Positions 1 through 10,600 of a stretch of DNA of 15,497 bases are shown here, in pieces. The first letter of the stretch is position 1. Every line of letters begins with the position of its first letter. A program made the position numbers and the translations under genes. The notes beneath the pieces are model-generated. The model worked only from the letters and a program-made list of their open reading frames with translations, ran no database searches and had not been told where the DNA came from. This DNA comes from Brachionus koreanus (lineage: Eukaryota > Rotifera > Eurotatoria > Ploima > Brachionidae): the NCBI GenBank assembly GCA_016987375.1, contig PJRA01000443.1, positions 1,217,179-1,232,675 of the forward strand. The letters run 5' to 3'.

Positions 1-63
1 CACGAACCATTTACATTTATGAACCGGCTCCATAAACCGGTTTTATCTACGAACCGGTTTCTC
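1..63. repeat. Short cluster of CCGG-centred palindromic repeats
   Basis: Within 63 bases the motif 'gaaccgg' or 'aaaccgg' occurs three times, and the octamer AACCGGTT occurs twice (about 37-44 and 53-60). One copy lies inside the longer palindrome AAACCGGTTT. The block is more GC-rich than the surrounding intron. It lies downstream of the last visible exon of the 45-residue-repeat gene. It could be the edge of a tandem satellite or a transposon end that continues outside the window. No coding potential is seen. Confidence 0.4.
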
Positions 64-280
64 ACCCCTAATCTTGTCCAATTTATTCAGATTTTAAAGA
101 ATAAGTTTTATGGGTCTCACATATTTTAATTTAACTAAAAAATCTATCGAATTCAAATCTTAAAATGGATATATTTGAAAACAATCTCGTTTTAGAATTT
201 AAGAAAAATTGCATGCGAATATTAAATATATGCTTAATAATAGCAATGTTTTTAATTTAAAAAAAAATTTATTTACAAAC

Positions 281-3200
281 CTTTTCGCTTTTAGGTCGGT
301 CTGTGGTCTGTTCAACCAAGTCTTCAGTTTTTACGTCCTCCATCACTTGATGAGATTCATAAAAAGCTTTTTCACTTAGATTTTTACTAACATTAGCACT
401 GTGAATTCTTTCATCTGCCTTTAAAAAAAACAAATTTAAAATTTTTTTTCCTAAAAAATAATAAAAATAAACTACGGTGTTGTTTAAATTAAAACTAAAT
501 GTGTGATAAAGATTTCATGCAAAATAAAGTTTTTTGTTTAATTTGAAACTGTAAGATTTCATTTAATTAAGTGAAAATAAAAATAAACCAAAAAGCTATT
601 GAGACAGAAAAAATGTTCGTACCAAAATGCTTTTTTCTCTAGTTATTTCATTATTTTCTGCATATTCATCTAAATGATGTTCAATTACTTCATTCGAAAC
701 AAAAGTAGCTCGATCTTTAGGATCAATGTTATTTTCAGCACTTGGTTTTATCTTGAGGTAATTTTTTAAAATTATCAATTTTATTTTTTGATTGAGAAAG
801 TAAATTTATTAGAAAGAAAGATTTCAAATACACGAAATTAAGTATTACAATTAGGCTTTTTTCTCTCATCAAACTGGGTTCTTCTTTAGTCACATTGTTT
901 TCTAGATTTTCCATAATTTGAAACGCATTCGAATAAGCTCGATTATTAGCTTGTTTGAGATCTTTCTCATCTGCAATCTCAACCTATAGAGAGATTTTTA
1001 CTTTATTTTTGATTTAAGCCAAAAAAAAAAATTTTTACAATTTGACTTTTATCTCTTTTTAAAGAAAGATCATTTTCCAGTTCATAAATACTTAGTTTTT
1101 CATTTAGTTGTAACGCATTTGAGAGCACTCTATTTTTTGCTGAGCTAGTAGGTCTATAGTCCTCAATTCTTAGCTTAATTAAAACATTCATTTAAAAAAA
1201 AAAAACTGCTAGATTTGAATGTTTGAGATGGGTCTTTGGAAACAGACAAATTAGCGGATTTATTTCAGCTGGATTAATAAGATTCTATGGAAAAACAAAT
1301 GTTGGTTAACATGACTAACAGGCAAAGTAGAATTTTTGATCAAATTTCATTTTTCAAATTTGAAAAAAAACATTTCTGATGCGCACTTAAATTTGTTCAC
1401 AGATTTCTTAAATTCTCTAGCATTTCAAAACTTTGTTTTTAATACTCCAAGACTGTTACTTCCTTTATTTGTTTTTTATTCAATAAATTTAATCAATTTT
1501 TATAAATTAATTTAATTTTTTCTTTGAAAAATGTTATAAAATTATTTAATTTTTATTTCAAAATAATTTCATTTTCATTAAAAAAAAAGAAAAAGAAGAA
1601 ATATTAAATAAAATAGACCGACAAATCCCTGTGGCTTTTGAGTGTTGATTTTTTTTTGAAATTTGAAAAATGAAAGTCACTGAATCGCCAAAAAGTTAAG
1701 TTAGTTTTGGCTGTTTTTATAACTGAGTGCGAAAAAAGATTTTAAAAACTTTATAACATGAAAATCTTATAGGCATAAGAATTAAGTATAAGAAAAATGG
1801 CTTAGATTTAGGGAAATAAGAATTTTTTTTCAACGACCATCAAGACAAACGTCATTGATGGTGTCAATAATTTTAAAATCTAAATTTGTTGAAAACATTT
1901 AAATTTAAACAAACTTATTTAGATAATTTTTTATTTATATTTCTAATTAATCTAAAAATTTTATTTATTTATTAATACACTGTAAAAAAAGTCTCTAAGT
2001 GTTTTTTTGAAACTATAAATCTCGATATCCAGACTCGTTATCCCAAATTTATCGATTTAAAAGAAAATTTTTTAAAATAAATATTTTTTAGTCTTATTAT
2101 TGAAACTAAAAAATAAAAAAAAAATTAAAATAGTCTTGAATTTAGTTTAAAAAGTCTCATTTGAGTGTAATTGTAAATTTTTTAATTGTTATCTTACTAT
2201 TTCTTCCTTCTTTCCTTAACTGTTCAATACTTAAACATTTTGCACATGTTTATTGTCTTTTATATTTTAAGTTTTTAATCTAAAGTAGCTTTAGCTCGGC
2301 ACAGATAAAACAAATAAATAAATAAATTTTAATTTGAGAAAATAATTATTTATTGTCTAAATTTGATTCTAAAAAAGAATAATTTGATTATAATTTTACG
2401 ATTCAAAAAATTTCTAAAAATGAGACTTTTAATTTTAAATCCGAGATTAAAGTTGAGCTTAAAAAGATAAAAAAAATCTCAAAATAAAAAAAGCATTTTT
2501 TTACAGTGTAAAAATTCGAAAATTACATATCTACAAATTATAAAAAAATAAAAAATTATAATATAAAAAATTTGTTTAAATCTGACTTGTGAGCAAGTTT
2601 GGTTTAATTCTTACTTTACTTGATACTGGTTTTTCTGAAACAATATCTTTTATTTGTTGATTAAATTCTCCATCCTGGTATATTTGGTTAGCATTGAAAA
2701 GAACATGCTGAACTAAGTATTTTTCAGTTTCATTTGAATCAATGATTTTATATTTAACTTTCTAATCAAATTTAAAAATTAAATTGAAAAACTAAAACTT
2801 TAGTGCAACAGTGTTAATTTTGGTAAAATATTAAGGGAGCATACAGGTAAAACATTTTAAAAGAGTTAAAACACAAAAATAAAATAAGTACCAATTTTAG
2901 TTTATCAATGTCAGTATAGTCAATAAGTATGTTCAAATTTTCAAATTTTATATTTTCGTAAACTTCTTTTGAAATAAATAAAACTCTATTATAAACATTT
3001 AACTTATCAGTCATTCTAGTGAATAGCTAAAATAGTTTTAGTAAATTTAATTCAACTTACATAGTTATTAATCACTTACAGTAATACTAGTTTCCCTAAT
3101 TAAAACAGGCTCTGGTTTAACTTCGATCAATTTAAAATTTTCGACAAATTCAATTCCATTAAATTTGACTCTATTTTTAACTTTAATAAAATTTTCTTCT

Positions 3201-6200
3201 TTAACTACAGCCTGTTTTGTCTTTAAATTAAGTATATTTTATTCTATTTGGAAAAAATTCAAACCTTTTCAGTTTCTTGCATTTTAAAATCTGCATTGAG
3301 TTTTGCTTGCTGATCTTGAAGAATTTCATTGACTTCAATTGCATTGCTAAGAGCTCTTTTGTGAACTGTGGTTCTATCGTCATGCTCGATTATTTTAACG
3401 CTTTGCCTTGACGGCACTCTTAAATTTTCGTTCAAGGATGATTGTTCCATTTTAAAGCTCTCATTGATTTCTTGAACATTTTTTAATGCTTTACTTAGTA
3501 TTGGGCTTCTTTCTTCCTTTTCTTTTAGCTTGAAAATATTGAAATTGTTTTAAAAATGGAGAAAAATAATAAATTAAAAAAAAAACATATTCGAAATTTT
3601 TTAAGTAATTCTTATCGATAATAATATTAAAATAAATTTAAATAAAATAGAATCTAAGTTTTCAATCTTTTCTTCGATAAGTAATATTTAATACTGATTA
3701 CCTAATGAAAAGCTATTTTTTTTATTTTCTAAAATATACAGATTTTAAGGGAAGTAAAGCATTTAACATGAAAAATTTATTTACTTTTCAATCAAATATT
3801 TTCGAATATATAGCCTGTATATAGCTTGGGAAATTAAAAACAATAGCACTCAAATTTTTTTGAATACTGTTTAAATTTAATTTCAATAAAAATTAAAATT
3901 TAATTTGCATTAATTTTTTTTAATCAGTAAATAAGCTTGAATTTTTTATTTGGGTCTTAATTATTGGGGCGCATCCAGTTACTGAAATGGACTCATTGCA
4001 CATTAACAATAATTACTAATTTGGTCTCATAATTTAATTAAAATGAATAACTATTTACTTATTCAATAATAATGATTACTATTCATGTCCTCAACTCATT
4101 TTCGGTCTCATTAATTACTGATATAATATACACAAATTAATTAAAATGGACCAGATTTTTGATTCAAAATGCTATATAAGAGAAAAAAAATTCTTTTTTA
4201 AAAATAAAATTTTTTACATCTATAAATCTAAAATAAACATTGAACTTAGGATCAATACTTACCTTAAAGAATTGGAACCATGGTTAACAAAATAGAAAAT
4301 GAAGATTTCAATTGAAAAATCTTGTTACATGATATTCACAAAATCAACAAGAGAAGAGCTCAGTCTTGATCTGAAAATATATGGGGACAATTTAAAGCGA
4401 CAGGATGAAATTAAATTCCTAGGCATCAGATTTGACTCGCGGCTAACCTTTAGTCCATTGATTAATGAATTAAAAGAGCGTTGCAACTCTAGGCTAAATT
4501 TAATTAAAATTTTATCTAATAAAAACTGGCGCCTACATCACAAAACACGTGGCAATTTATATAAATCGCTTATTGATTCCATTTTAGACTATAATTTTCC
4601 CTGTTTAAACTCTTTATCTGATACCAACATTAAAAAACTTCAAACTATTCAAAACTCAGCAGTTTGATCCGTTCTTAATCTGAGGTTTGATACCCCATCA
4701 AGAATTTTATACCACGAGGCCCAAATAAAATTAAAAATTCATACAATTACGAACCGGCTTTTTGAATTAAGCGAAAGATATGTCAGGATTGGACTTACTA
4801 ATTCTGTCCCATTACTTCTTAGACTGGTAAATGAATACAGACGAGGTTTCGAATCAAGATTTGTTAACTATCCAACTCCATTGTGTAATTGCTACCTTGT
4901 CATAGACTCTTTTTTCTCTGAAAACTAAACCTTTTTTTTTCTCATTTCCTTTTGACATTTCATTTATTCAACTATATTTTTAAATTCTAATTTTATTTTT
5001 TAACTTTTATTTTAATCATTTTATTTTGAATTAATTTTATTTTTATTTTTCTCTGAAGGAGCTAACGCTCGATACAGATTTACAAATAAACAAATAAATA
5101 AATAAATTTTTTACATATCTCTATTTTCCAAACAAAATTAAAATATAACCCAAACATGACAGAATTACAAGATAGTGAGTTAAATTTAAGATCAATTCAA
5201 CAATATGAATCAAATGAATCTGAAACAGATGATCAAGAAAATCATCAAAATGATCAAGATGATCAATTTTACTCAAAAATTTCTTTTTACTTTGTGTATG
5301 AATTTCTTTATTATTTTAATTTATTCAAAATATAATTTTTTTTATTTTTACTCAAATAATTCTTTCCTTGCTTAATAAAATGATTAAAATTCAATAAACC
5401 TGCAGTAATTCTGGGTCAATTTTTTTTTAGTTTTTTTGTAATCCTAATTTTTAAACCCGAATTACAACTCAAATTTAATTTATAATTTTCAATGAAGAAT
5501 AATGGTTCAAGATTAGCTAACTATTTTTTTTAATAAATTAAATTGCAAAATTTTTTACTCATCTAAAAAACTAAAGTAATTCATGATGAATTTTCCTAAA
5601 CTTAAAACTAATAAATAAATTTAAACTACCTTTGAACTTTTGGGGCGAAGAGCTGTTTCACTATCCAAATATTTTGCTTCAATTAGTTGATTAAGTTCAA
5701 TGATTACATTTGGATTGAATAAAATTTTAGCAAGCTCAAAAGAATCTTTCTCTAAAGATACTTTAACCTAGAAAAAAAGAAACTTTTATAAAAATAATTG
5801 AAAATTTGGATAAGTTTTTACAAAAACGCTTTTAGGCCTAAATTCTCCCATTTTTTCTGCTTTCTCATCGGTAAATTCATTTTTTATTTCAGCAACATCA
5901 TTAAAATCAACTTCAGGAGGATAATGAAATTTTCCAATATAATTTAGCGAATTTTTTCCTGATTCAATAAATTTGAATAAATCTGGATCAGGAACTTGAA
6001 TTAGCTCAGATTTTACTTCGGGTTTGATAATTTTTGGCTCAGGTGATTTAGTAATGGGCAGTTTTAGATCCTCCACTAGAGTTGGAAGCTTAGTGACAGA
6101 TTTTTTGTCTGACTCAAGCTTTTCTACGGGAAGCTTTAGATCTCCAACAAGAATTGGTCGACGATCAGAAGATGGCGTTAAGTTTAATCTTGACTTAATA

Positions 6201-6778
6201 CCCACTAATGGTGTCATAGAACTTTCGTCTAGCTTTGGTACAAGTTCATCAGTTGGTGGATGTATATTTTTTGATGATATGTACTTAGGTCGATAGATCA
6301 AGTCTTTATATTTATCACTTGGATGCTTAAGCTCATCGACAGTTATTGGTTTTTGATAACGATAAAGCATGGTGACTTCTTTTGACTTTTGTCTTTGAGG
6401 AACAATAGGTTGTTCCGGTTTTTTTTTAATTTTCTTCATAGGCTCTTGAGGCAATGGATTTGAAGTTGTTAATTGCCGATTTGAAATCGGATTTTGTCTG
6501 TAAGTTGGCTGATAGTACATAAATTGCATTGACGGACTGGCAAAAGGAATCATAGGGTTATATTGATACATCAATGGATTCATTACTGGCATACTAGATC
6601 CTCCAGCTATTATGTACACAGGCTGAAATTGAGGAATTTGAGGATTCATGGTTGCTATTAGAGGCTGTTGTTTTAAATTGGAGGCTATCATTTGCTGCTG
6701 CTGCTGCTGTTGAGGAGCAATAACGAAAGATGCTTGAGGCGTAAAGTTTTGAGAGCCATTTAATTGTCTATTTGTCAT
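281..6778 (-). CDS. Multi-exon gene for an unrecognised protein with a polyQ/Pro-rich N-terminus and ~45-residue repeats (3' end outside the window)
   Basis: I do not recognise this family. Ten coding exons are seen, in transcript order: 6778-5822, 5767-5630, 3528-3265, 3220-3080, 3026-2892, 2761-2615, 1173-1039, 983-849, 751-623 and 418-281. All have GT-AG borders and phase-0 junctions, giving 773 codons before the gene leaves the left edge. The first exon (residues 1-319) begins with a Gln/Pro/Asn/Met-rich region including seven Gln at 23-29, has a basic stretch around 114-120, and carries three copies of a V-x-[DE]-L-K-x-P motif at about 147-153, 211-217 and 235-241. Exons 2-10 encode a degenerate repeat of 43-49 residues, with exon 3 holding two copies. 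Better copies share a centre like N-R-x-L-S-N-A and an end like R-x-K-S. The ATG at 6778 is chosen because it opens the reading frame 7 nt after a splice-acceptor-like AG. No signal peptide or membrane segment is visible, which suggests a cytoplasmic, largely disordered or helical scaffold (inference). Two long introns contain transposon remnants. Confidence 0.7.
1978..2508. mobile_element. Foldback/MITE-like element with TA target duplication (Tc1/mariner type)
   Basis: Perfect terminal inverted repeats begin CACTGTAAAAAAA on the left (1978-1990) and end TTTTTTTACAGTG on the right (2496-2508). Both ends are flanked by TA (1976-1977 and 2509-2510), which fits TA target-site duplication of the Tc1/mariner superfamily. 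Subterminal sequence is also partly inverted: AAGTCTCATTT near 2153-2163 opposes AAATGAGACTTTT near 2417-2429, and AATCTCG near 2018-2024 opposes CGAGATT near 2442-2448. No transposase reading frame is present, so this is a non-autonomous element. A LINE 3' tail lies inside it at about 2285-2327. Superfamily assignment rests only on the TA flanks and termini. Confidence 0.6.
2285..2327 (+). mobile_element. LINE 3'-end copy (hairpin plus AAAT tail)
   Basis: The sequence GTAGCTTTAGCTCGGCACAG followed by ATAAAA and a CAAATAAATAAATAAAT tail matches the last ~45 bases of the LINE ending at 5107, which reads GGAGCTAACGCTCGATACAG followed by ATTTACAAATAAAC and the same AAAT tail. Two such ends in one window indicate a repeated family. 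How far the copy extends upstream of 2285 cannot be seen, because its 5' part is too AT-rich to align by eye. It sits inside the inverted-repeat element at 1978-2508. Confidence 0.55.
4218..5107 (+). mobile_element. 5'-truncated, inactivated non-LTR retrotransposon (LINE reverse transcriptase C-terminus and 3' tail)
   Basis: One frame from 4218 to the TAA at 4926 encodes the thumb and C-terminal part of a Jockey/CR1-like reverse transcriptase. It has the region around WLTK-KMKIS, then FLGIRFDSRLTF, then LYKSLIDSILDYNFPCLNSL, then KKLQTIQNSAV and TPSRILYHEAQIKL. The frame is broken by TAG at 4293, where a Trp codon (TGG) is expected in this motif, and by TGA at 4665, where an Arg codon is expected. 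The endonuclease and the catalytic palm with its YxDD box are absent, so this is a dead 5'-truncated copy. The 3' end has a short hairpin (GAGC 5059-5062, GCTC 5067-5070) and a tail of AAAT repeats to 5107. Clade assignment is tentative. Confidence 0.85.
5156..5335 (+). CDS. Possible small intronic open frame (59 codons), unknown
   Basis: An ATG 48 bases after the LINE tail opens 59 codons ending in TAA. The product would start MTELQDSELN, continue with a very acidic, Asn/Gln/Asp-rich stretch (about residues 15-38) and end with an aromatic, hydrophobic segment (about residues 41-58). AATAAA occurs downstream near 5375 and 5393, so a short polyadenylated transcript is conceivable. It runs antisense inside an intron of the left-hand gene. 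A GTGTATG near 5292 could be a splice donor. It may be chance, since no family is recognised and it is short. Confidence 0.2.
   Translation: MTELQDSELNLRSIQQYESNESETDDQENHQNDQDDQFYSKISFYFVYEFLYYFNLFKI
6692..6712 (-). repeat. CAG/CAA microsatellite encoding polyglutamine
   Basis: On the minus strand seven consecutive Gln codons (CAA, five CAG, CAA) encode residues 23-29 of the left-hand gene. The pure CAG core is likely to vary in length between individuals. It sits in a Gln/Pro/Asn-rich, probably disordered region. Confidence 0.9.
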
Positions 6779-7662
6779 TTTTCAGCTTTTAAAATAAAAA
6801 TTTTAATTAAGTGTTCTCATTATTTTTTTTGAGCTCAAAAAAATATTTTTTAAATCATAAATTTTTGATTCTTGGATTAAAAGCGATTTTTTGGTCTGAA
6901 ATTTTTTTTAAAATACTTTATTCCAAAATTTAACAATCAAATATTAAAAAGCTCAAGTTAAAATTGGTTGAATAACAATAACTTGAAAAAAAAAATGCTC
7001 AGATTTTTTCTATTTATTTTTATTTTTGCACTTTTAATAGCACTAGATCTGAAATAAAAATTTTGATAATTTTTCTTTTGATTTTTATTCTATTTTACTT
7101 TCAATTTAAATATTTGAAAATATTTAGTAACGAGAAGATTCTAGCTACCTGGAGATTTTTCAAAAAATAAAAAAGTAAATAAAATTCGATTCAAAAGTCT
7201 TCAAAAAAAAAATTTTGTCAAGCCTTATAACGTTTTGAAATAGCTGATTTTTAATTGACATAAATTTGAAAAATTACAATCTTTATTTTCCAGGCTTGAT
7301 GATTACTCTAAATTAAATAAGCTTAAACAAAACAAATAGCACTAATTGCTTTGAATTAATTTGTATGAAAGTTGCAAATTTTGCGACAAAAATTAAGTTA
7401 TATTACATAAATTTGATTATTCGAAAAATTTTTATCAAAAAAAGTTAATTCAAAATTTAAAGCCTTTTGGTTAACTGCTCATGCATTATCATGCAAAAAG
7501 CCACTAAACAAAAAAAAAATAAACAAAACTTTCGAACCTGACAACTGATTCAATCAAACTTAATTAAATTTATTTAGAGCTATTTTACTAGCTCAAACAA
7601 ATAAAAAATAAAAATAAAAAAATTGAAAAAAAAAATTTATTAAAATCTATTTTAAAAAATAT
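6779..7662. other. Intergenic spacer between the two minus-strand genes
   Basis: About 0.88 kb of very AT-rich sequence with no open frame worth calling. Its right part is the 3' flank of the tau-like gene and its left part is the promoter side of the 45-residue-repeat gene. On the minus strand an AG follows a T/A-rich tract 7 nt before the ATG at 6778, which looks like a cis- or trans-splice acceptor. A perfect 6-bp hairpin lies at 7577-7594. No recognisable promoter box stands out against the AT background. Confidence 0.5.
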
Positions 7663-7667
7663 TTATT
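7569..7667 (-). terminator. Polyadenylation signals of the tau-like gene
   Basis: On the minus strand AATAAA overlaps the stop codon (plus-strand TTTATT at 7662-7667) and recurs at 7636-7641 and 7569-7574. Between these, GAGCTA at 7577-7582 and TAGCTC at 7589-7594 can form a hairpin. In such AT-rich DNA individual AATAAA motifs are weak evidence, but the cluster within 100 bases of the stop fits a short 3' UTR. Confidence 0.4.
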
Positions 7668-10600
7668 CGTTGATTTCTTGTTGATTTAAAATTTCTTCTT
7701 TTTCATCAGCTAAAATTACCTATAAAAAATTCAGTTTTAAAAATTAAAAGTAAAAAAAAATGTTGAAAATACTTGAGATTTAATCGGCCCAGCCTCTTTT
7801 TGTTCATTTAAGGTTTTAAATTTGTCAAAAATGTCATCAGTTTCAGCAATTCTTACAGGTTTTCGATTTGTTAAAGTATTGACCAGGTCGTACATTTGTT
7901 TATTAGATATTTGGGGTAGTTTAGAATTCGTATCATAAGATCTATTGGGATTGTAATTTGACCCATCTTGAATCCAAAGATCACCTCTTGGGCTTACATT
8001 GTTTATCGTCGATTTCTAAGTAAAAAACCTCGAATTTTTTTAAACAAAATTTAGGCTCATTTACTTTAGACTTTTGAATTTCGTCAATTTTTCGAGATTC
8101 TTTTGGCTTATTCTTTGGAATATTTGGAAGTTTATTTTCTTTTTTCTAAGAAAAATTATTTGAATAGAATTTTCAAATAAACAATACTTTTTGATTTTTT
8201 TGGCTTTCAAGAGGAAAATTGTCAGTTGGACTTTGTGGGACAGAAGTGGTTAGCCAATTTTTAACTTTTGAATCGGGACTCATTTGCAAATCTCTAGTCT
8301 TCAAGCATATGTAAATAACAGAGAAAATATAAAATCATAAAAAATTAGCTAACTCTGTATTGATTCAAATAACTCATGTGAGCCTTTGTAGGATTCATGT
8401 TTTCAATACTGTTCCACGTTGACACTTTAGATTTAACATTTTTAACATTTGGATCTTTAAACTAACCAAAAGTTGTGAATTTTAAATTAGAAAATTAGAA
8501 TTACACCAAGATTCTCCAAAACTTTCAATGTCTGCTCCACAACGGGTTTTTTCTTTGGTGCCATTTTTTTCTTAAAAAATAAAAAGCTAAACTTTACACA
8601 ATAAATTAATTTCAATGCTAATTTTTAAAGCAAACTGAGATATTGACTGAATAATTTTATTTTTTAAAACAAGAACTAATCCTAACTCATGATAGAAATT
8701 TAATCTTGCATTATTTGCACAAAAGTAATATAAGATAAAATTAAATATTTTCAGTTCAATCAAAATTTACCTCATTTAACTTGCTGCTTAATTCCGGACT
8801 TTTTGATACTTTGATACTCTTGAGGGAAAAAGTCAATTTTTTTATTTCTAAATTTTAAAGCTTACTCTTTTAAGATTATTTGTCATTTTTTTTTTTGGTA
8901 AAATTTTTTTTTCAATTTTTTCATATTCCTTTTGAATAATAAATATAAAATTTGCATGTCAAGTAGAACAAACATTGAAAAAGTTACATGATTGTGTTTG
9001 AGAGTTGACGTTTCTTTACTGCGAACATTCTGGAAAAAAAACGTCATCAATAAATCAAATTCTAAATTAAATCTAGACGTATATTTACCTCGAAGGAATT
9101 GGATTTTTTTGGTTTACGAACTGGCTCCTGTTTAAAATATGCATTATCCTAAAAATAAAATTTTCCAGTTCATCAAAGCATAAATTAAGTTTAATTGTGC
9201 TTCATCAGCATATATTGCCAAATAAAACACAATAAGTTAAATATTAATTGTTTCTTAGCAACATTTTAAACAATATTAAGATTCTATTTTTTCTTTAAAG
9301 TTTTTTTTTTTGCACCTAAAACATTTAAGAAGTACTTACTTGTTTATCCAACTCATGAACAATATCTGCTTCTTGTTGATCTAATTCATTCTTTAAAATT
9401 TTAAATTGAATTTTTATTTAAAAAAAAAATAAAAAAGACTGATTTAAAAGTTAAATCTAGAGGCGATTAAGTTAAGAAAAACATCAGCTCCAAAGCATGC
9501 TTTGTTCCTAAATCAAAAAAAATATTTTAATAAAAAAAAATAGTACTATTTTTTCTGATTGTTCTTTGATTGGCTCGACTTAGATTAAAAATTAAAAATA
9601 GAAATTTGCTGTAAGGCTTATAAACGACATACTTTGATCTACTTGATTTAATTCAATTGTTTCATCAGGAGAGTCTGGCTAGAATAAAAAAAAATTAAGA
9701 ATAACATTCTGATAAATATATTTTAAGTTTCAATTGAGCAATAGAAAGAGCAAGAATATTTTTTAAAAAAAAGATGAAAAAAACCTCATTTGTATTTTTG
9801 GATTGAATTGTTAACGGAATAATTTTATTATCAATTTTTGATTTTGCGTCTATTTTAATTGATTGGTTTATAATCTGTTCAGTTAAAGTAAATTTTAACT
9901 TTGTGATTAAATTTAACTTTAATATTAGACAGTACTTTAACTTTAGACTCTGGTTTTTCATATTTTGTATTTAAATGATCAACCACAGCTTCTTTGAGAT
10001 ATTCTACTTTTTTATCATGTATTTTAATATCTCCTCCACTTTTTTTATAATTTTTATTTTTTGAATCAATCACAGGCCCTGTATTAAATTCTATTTTTTT
10101 GTTATAAATCTGAAAGTTTTAGTAAGATTTCACAGCAAGCCTAATAGAAAAGATAAGTTTACTTTGACATCACTTTCTGGCTTTTTGTAATCAGGATTTT
10201 TAGCATCAATTAGAGGCGCACTATTAAATTCTTTTTTTTCATTAAAAATCTTAAAAATTAAAATAATTTTATGCACTAATTTATAAACGAATTTAAAAAT
10301 TAATGTTTTTGATTGACATATCAGGATGAGTCAAAAAATTTTGCGCTTTTTTTCAATCAATTCCTTTAACCACTGTTTTTCTAGCTTCTGCATTCTTTTT
10401 ACTTTAAGCTCATTTTCATGATGTTGCTGATAGGCATTTTTCAATAATGACGTAACAGTACCAAAATTTGAAAATTTTCATTCAAGTCCAACATTTTACT
10501 TAAAATTTTTAGAACTACTGAGATCTTAAAATCAAAAATGTCTAACCATTTTGCAAAATTTTATGACTCAAGCTAATTTAATTTTCACAAAAAAAAAATA

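Larger units (their letters stand above)
1174..2614 (-). other. Long intron carrying transposon remnants
   Basis: This 1.44 kb intron separates two repeat exons of the left-hand gene, while its non-transposon neighbours are 53-204 nt. About 0.53 kb of it is an inverted-repeat element (1978-2508) with a LINE tail inside. The rest is oligo-A/T-rich sequence with a small hairpin: ACCATCAA at 1836-1843 pairs with TTGATGGT at 1855-1862. I searched both strands for an additional 45-residue repeat exon and found none. Confidence 0.5.
281..3528 (-). repeat. Exon-encoded ~45-residue protein repeats
   Basis: Eight consecutive exons (3528-3265 through 418-281) encode nine related units of 43-49 residues, and the upstream exon 5767-5630 encodes another. 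The clearest relatives are the second half of exon 3528-3265 (centre KRALSNAIEVNEIL), exon 1173-1039 (centre NRVLSNALQLNEKL, end KRDKSQI), exon 983-849 (centre NRAYSNAFQIMENL, end MREKSLI) and exon 751-623 (end TREKSIL). Exons 3220-3080, 3026-2892 and 2761-2615 are more divergent. The units are rich in Glu, Lys, Asn and Leu and look helical. Each unit is one phase-0 exon except the double exon 3528-3265, which may mark an intron loss. Confidence 0.6.
3529..5629 (-). other. Longest intron of the left-hand gene, with LINE insertion
   Basis: This 2.1 kb intron joins exon 5767-5630 to exon 3528-3265 in phase 0. It contains a truncated LINE on the opposite strand (about 4218-5107), a short plus-strand open frame at 5156-5335, and a pair of imperfect direct repeats. 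Each repeat starts GGTCTCAT (4023 and 4104) and ends with TTAATTAAAATG (about 4034-4045 and 4137-4148). The remainder is AT-rich with no exon I can support. Confidence 0.5.

Noticed and set aside
1220..1420. Possible additional minus-strand exon in the long intron
   Set aside because: A short open stretch follows a CCATAG acceptor, but it does not resemble the 45-residue repeat and has no good donor in phase 0.
4146..4292. Upstream extension of the LINE frame from an ATG at 4146
   Set aside because: The first 24 codons are low-complexity Lys/Phe codons unlike reverse transcriptase; recognisable similarity starts near 4218, so the open frame there is probably chance flank.
4840..4862. tRNA T-loop-like GGTTTCGAATC
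   Set aside because: It is part of the LINE coding frame and no cloverleaf can be drawn around it.
6024..6296. Plus-strand open frame of 90 codons
   Set aside because: It is the antisense shadow of the large first exon of the left-hand gene, which has consistent composition, motifs and splice sites on the minus strand.
9695..9961. Continuous 88-codon minus-strand frame
   Set aside because: It reads through two introns; only the part 9874-9785 fits between splice sites and continues the repeat phase.
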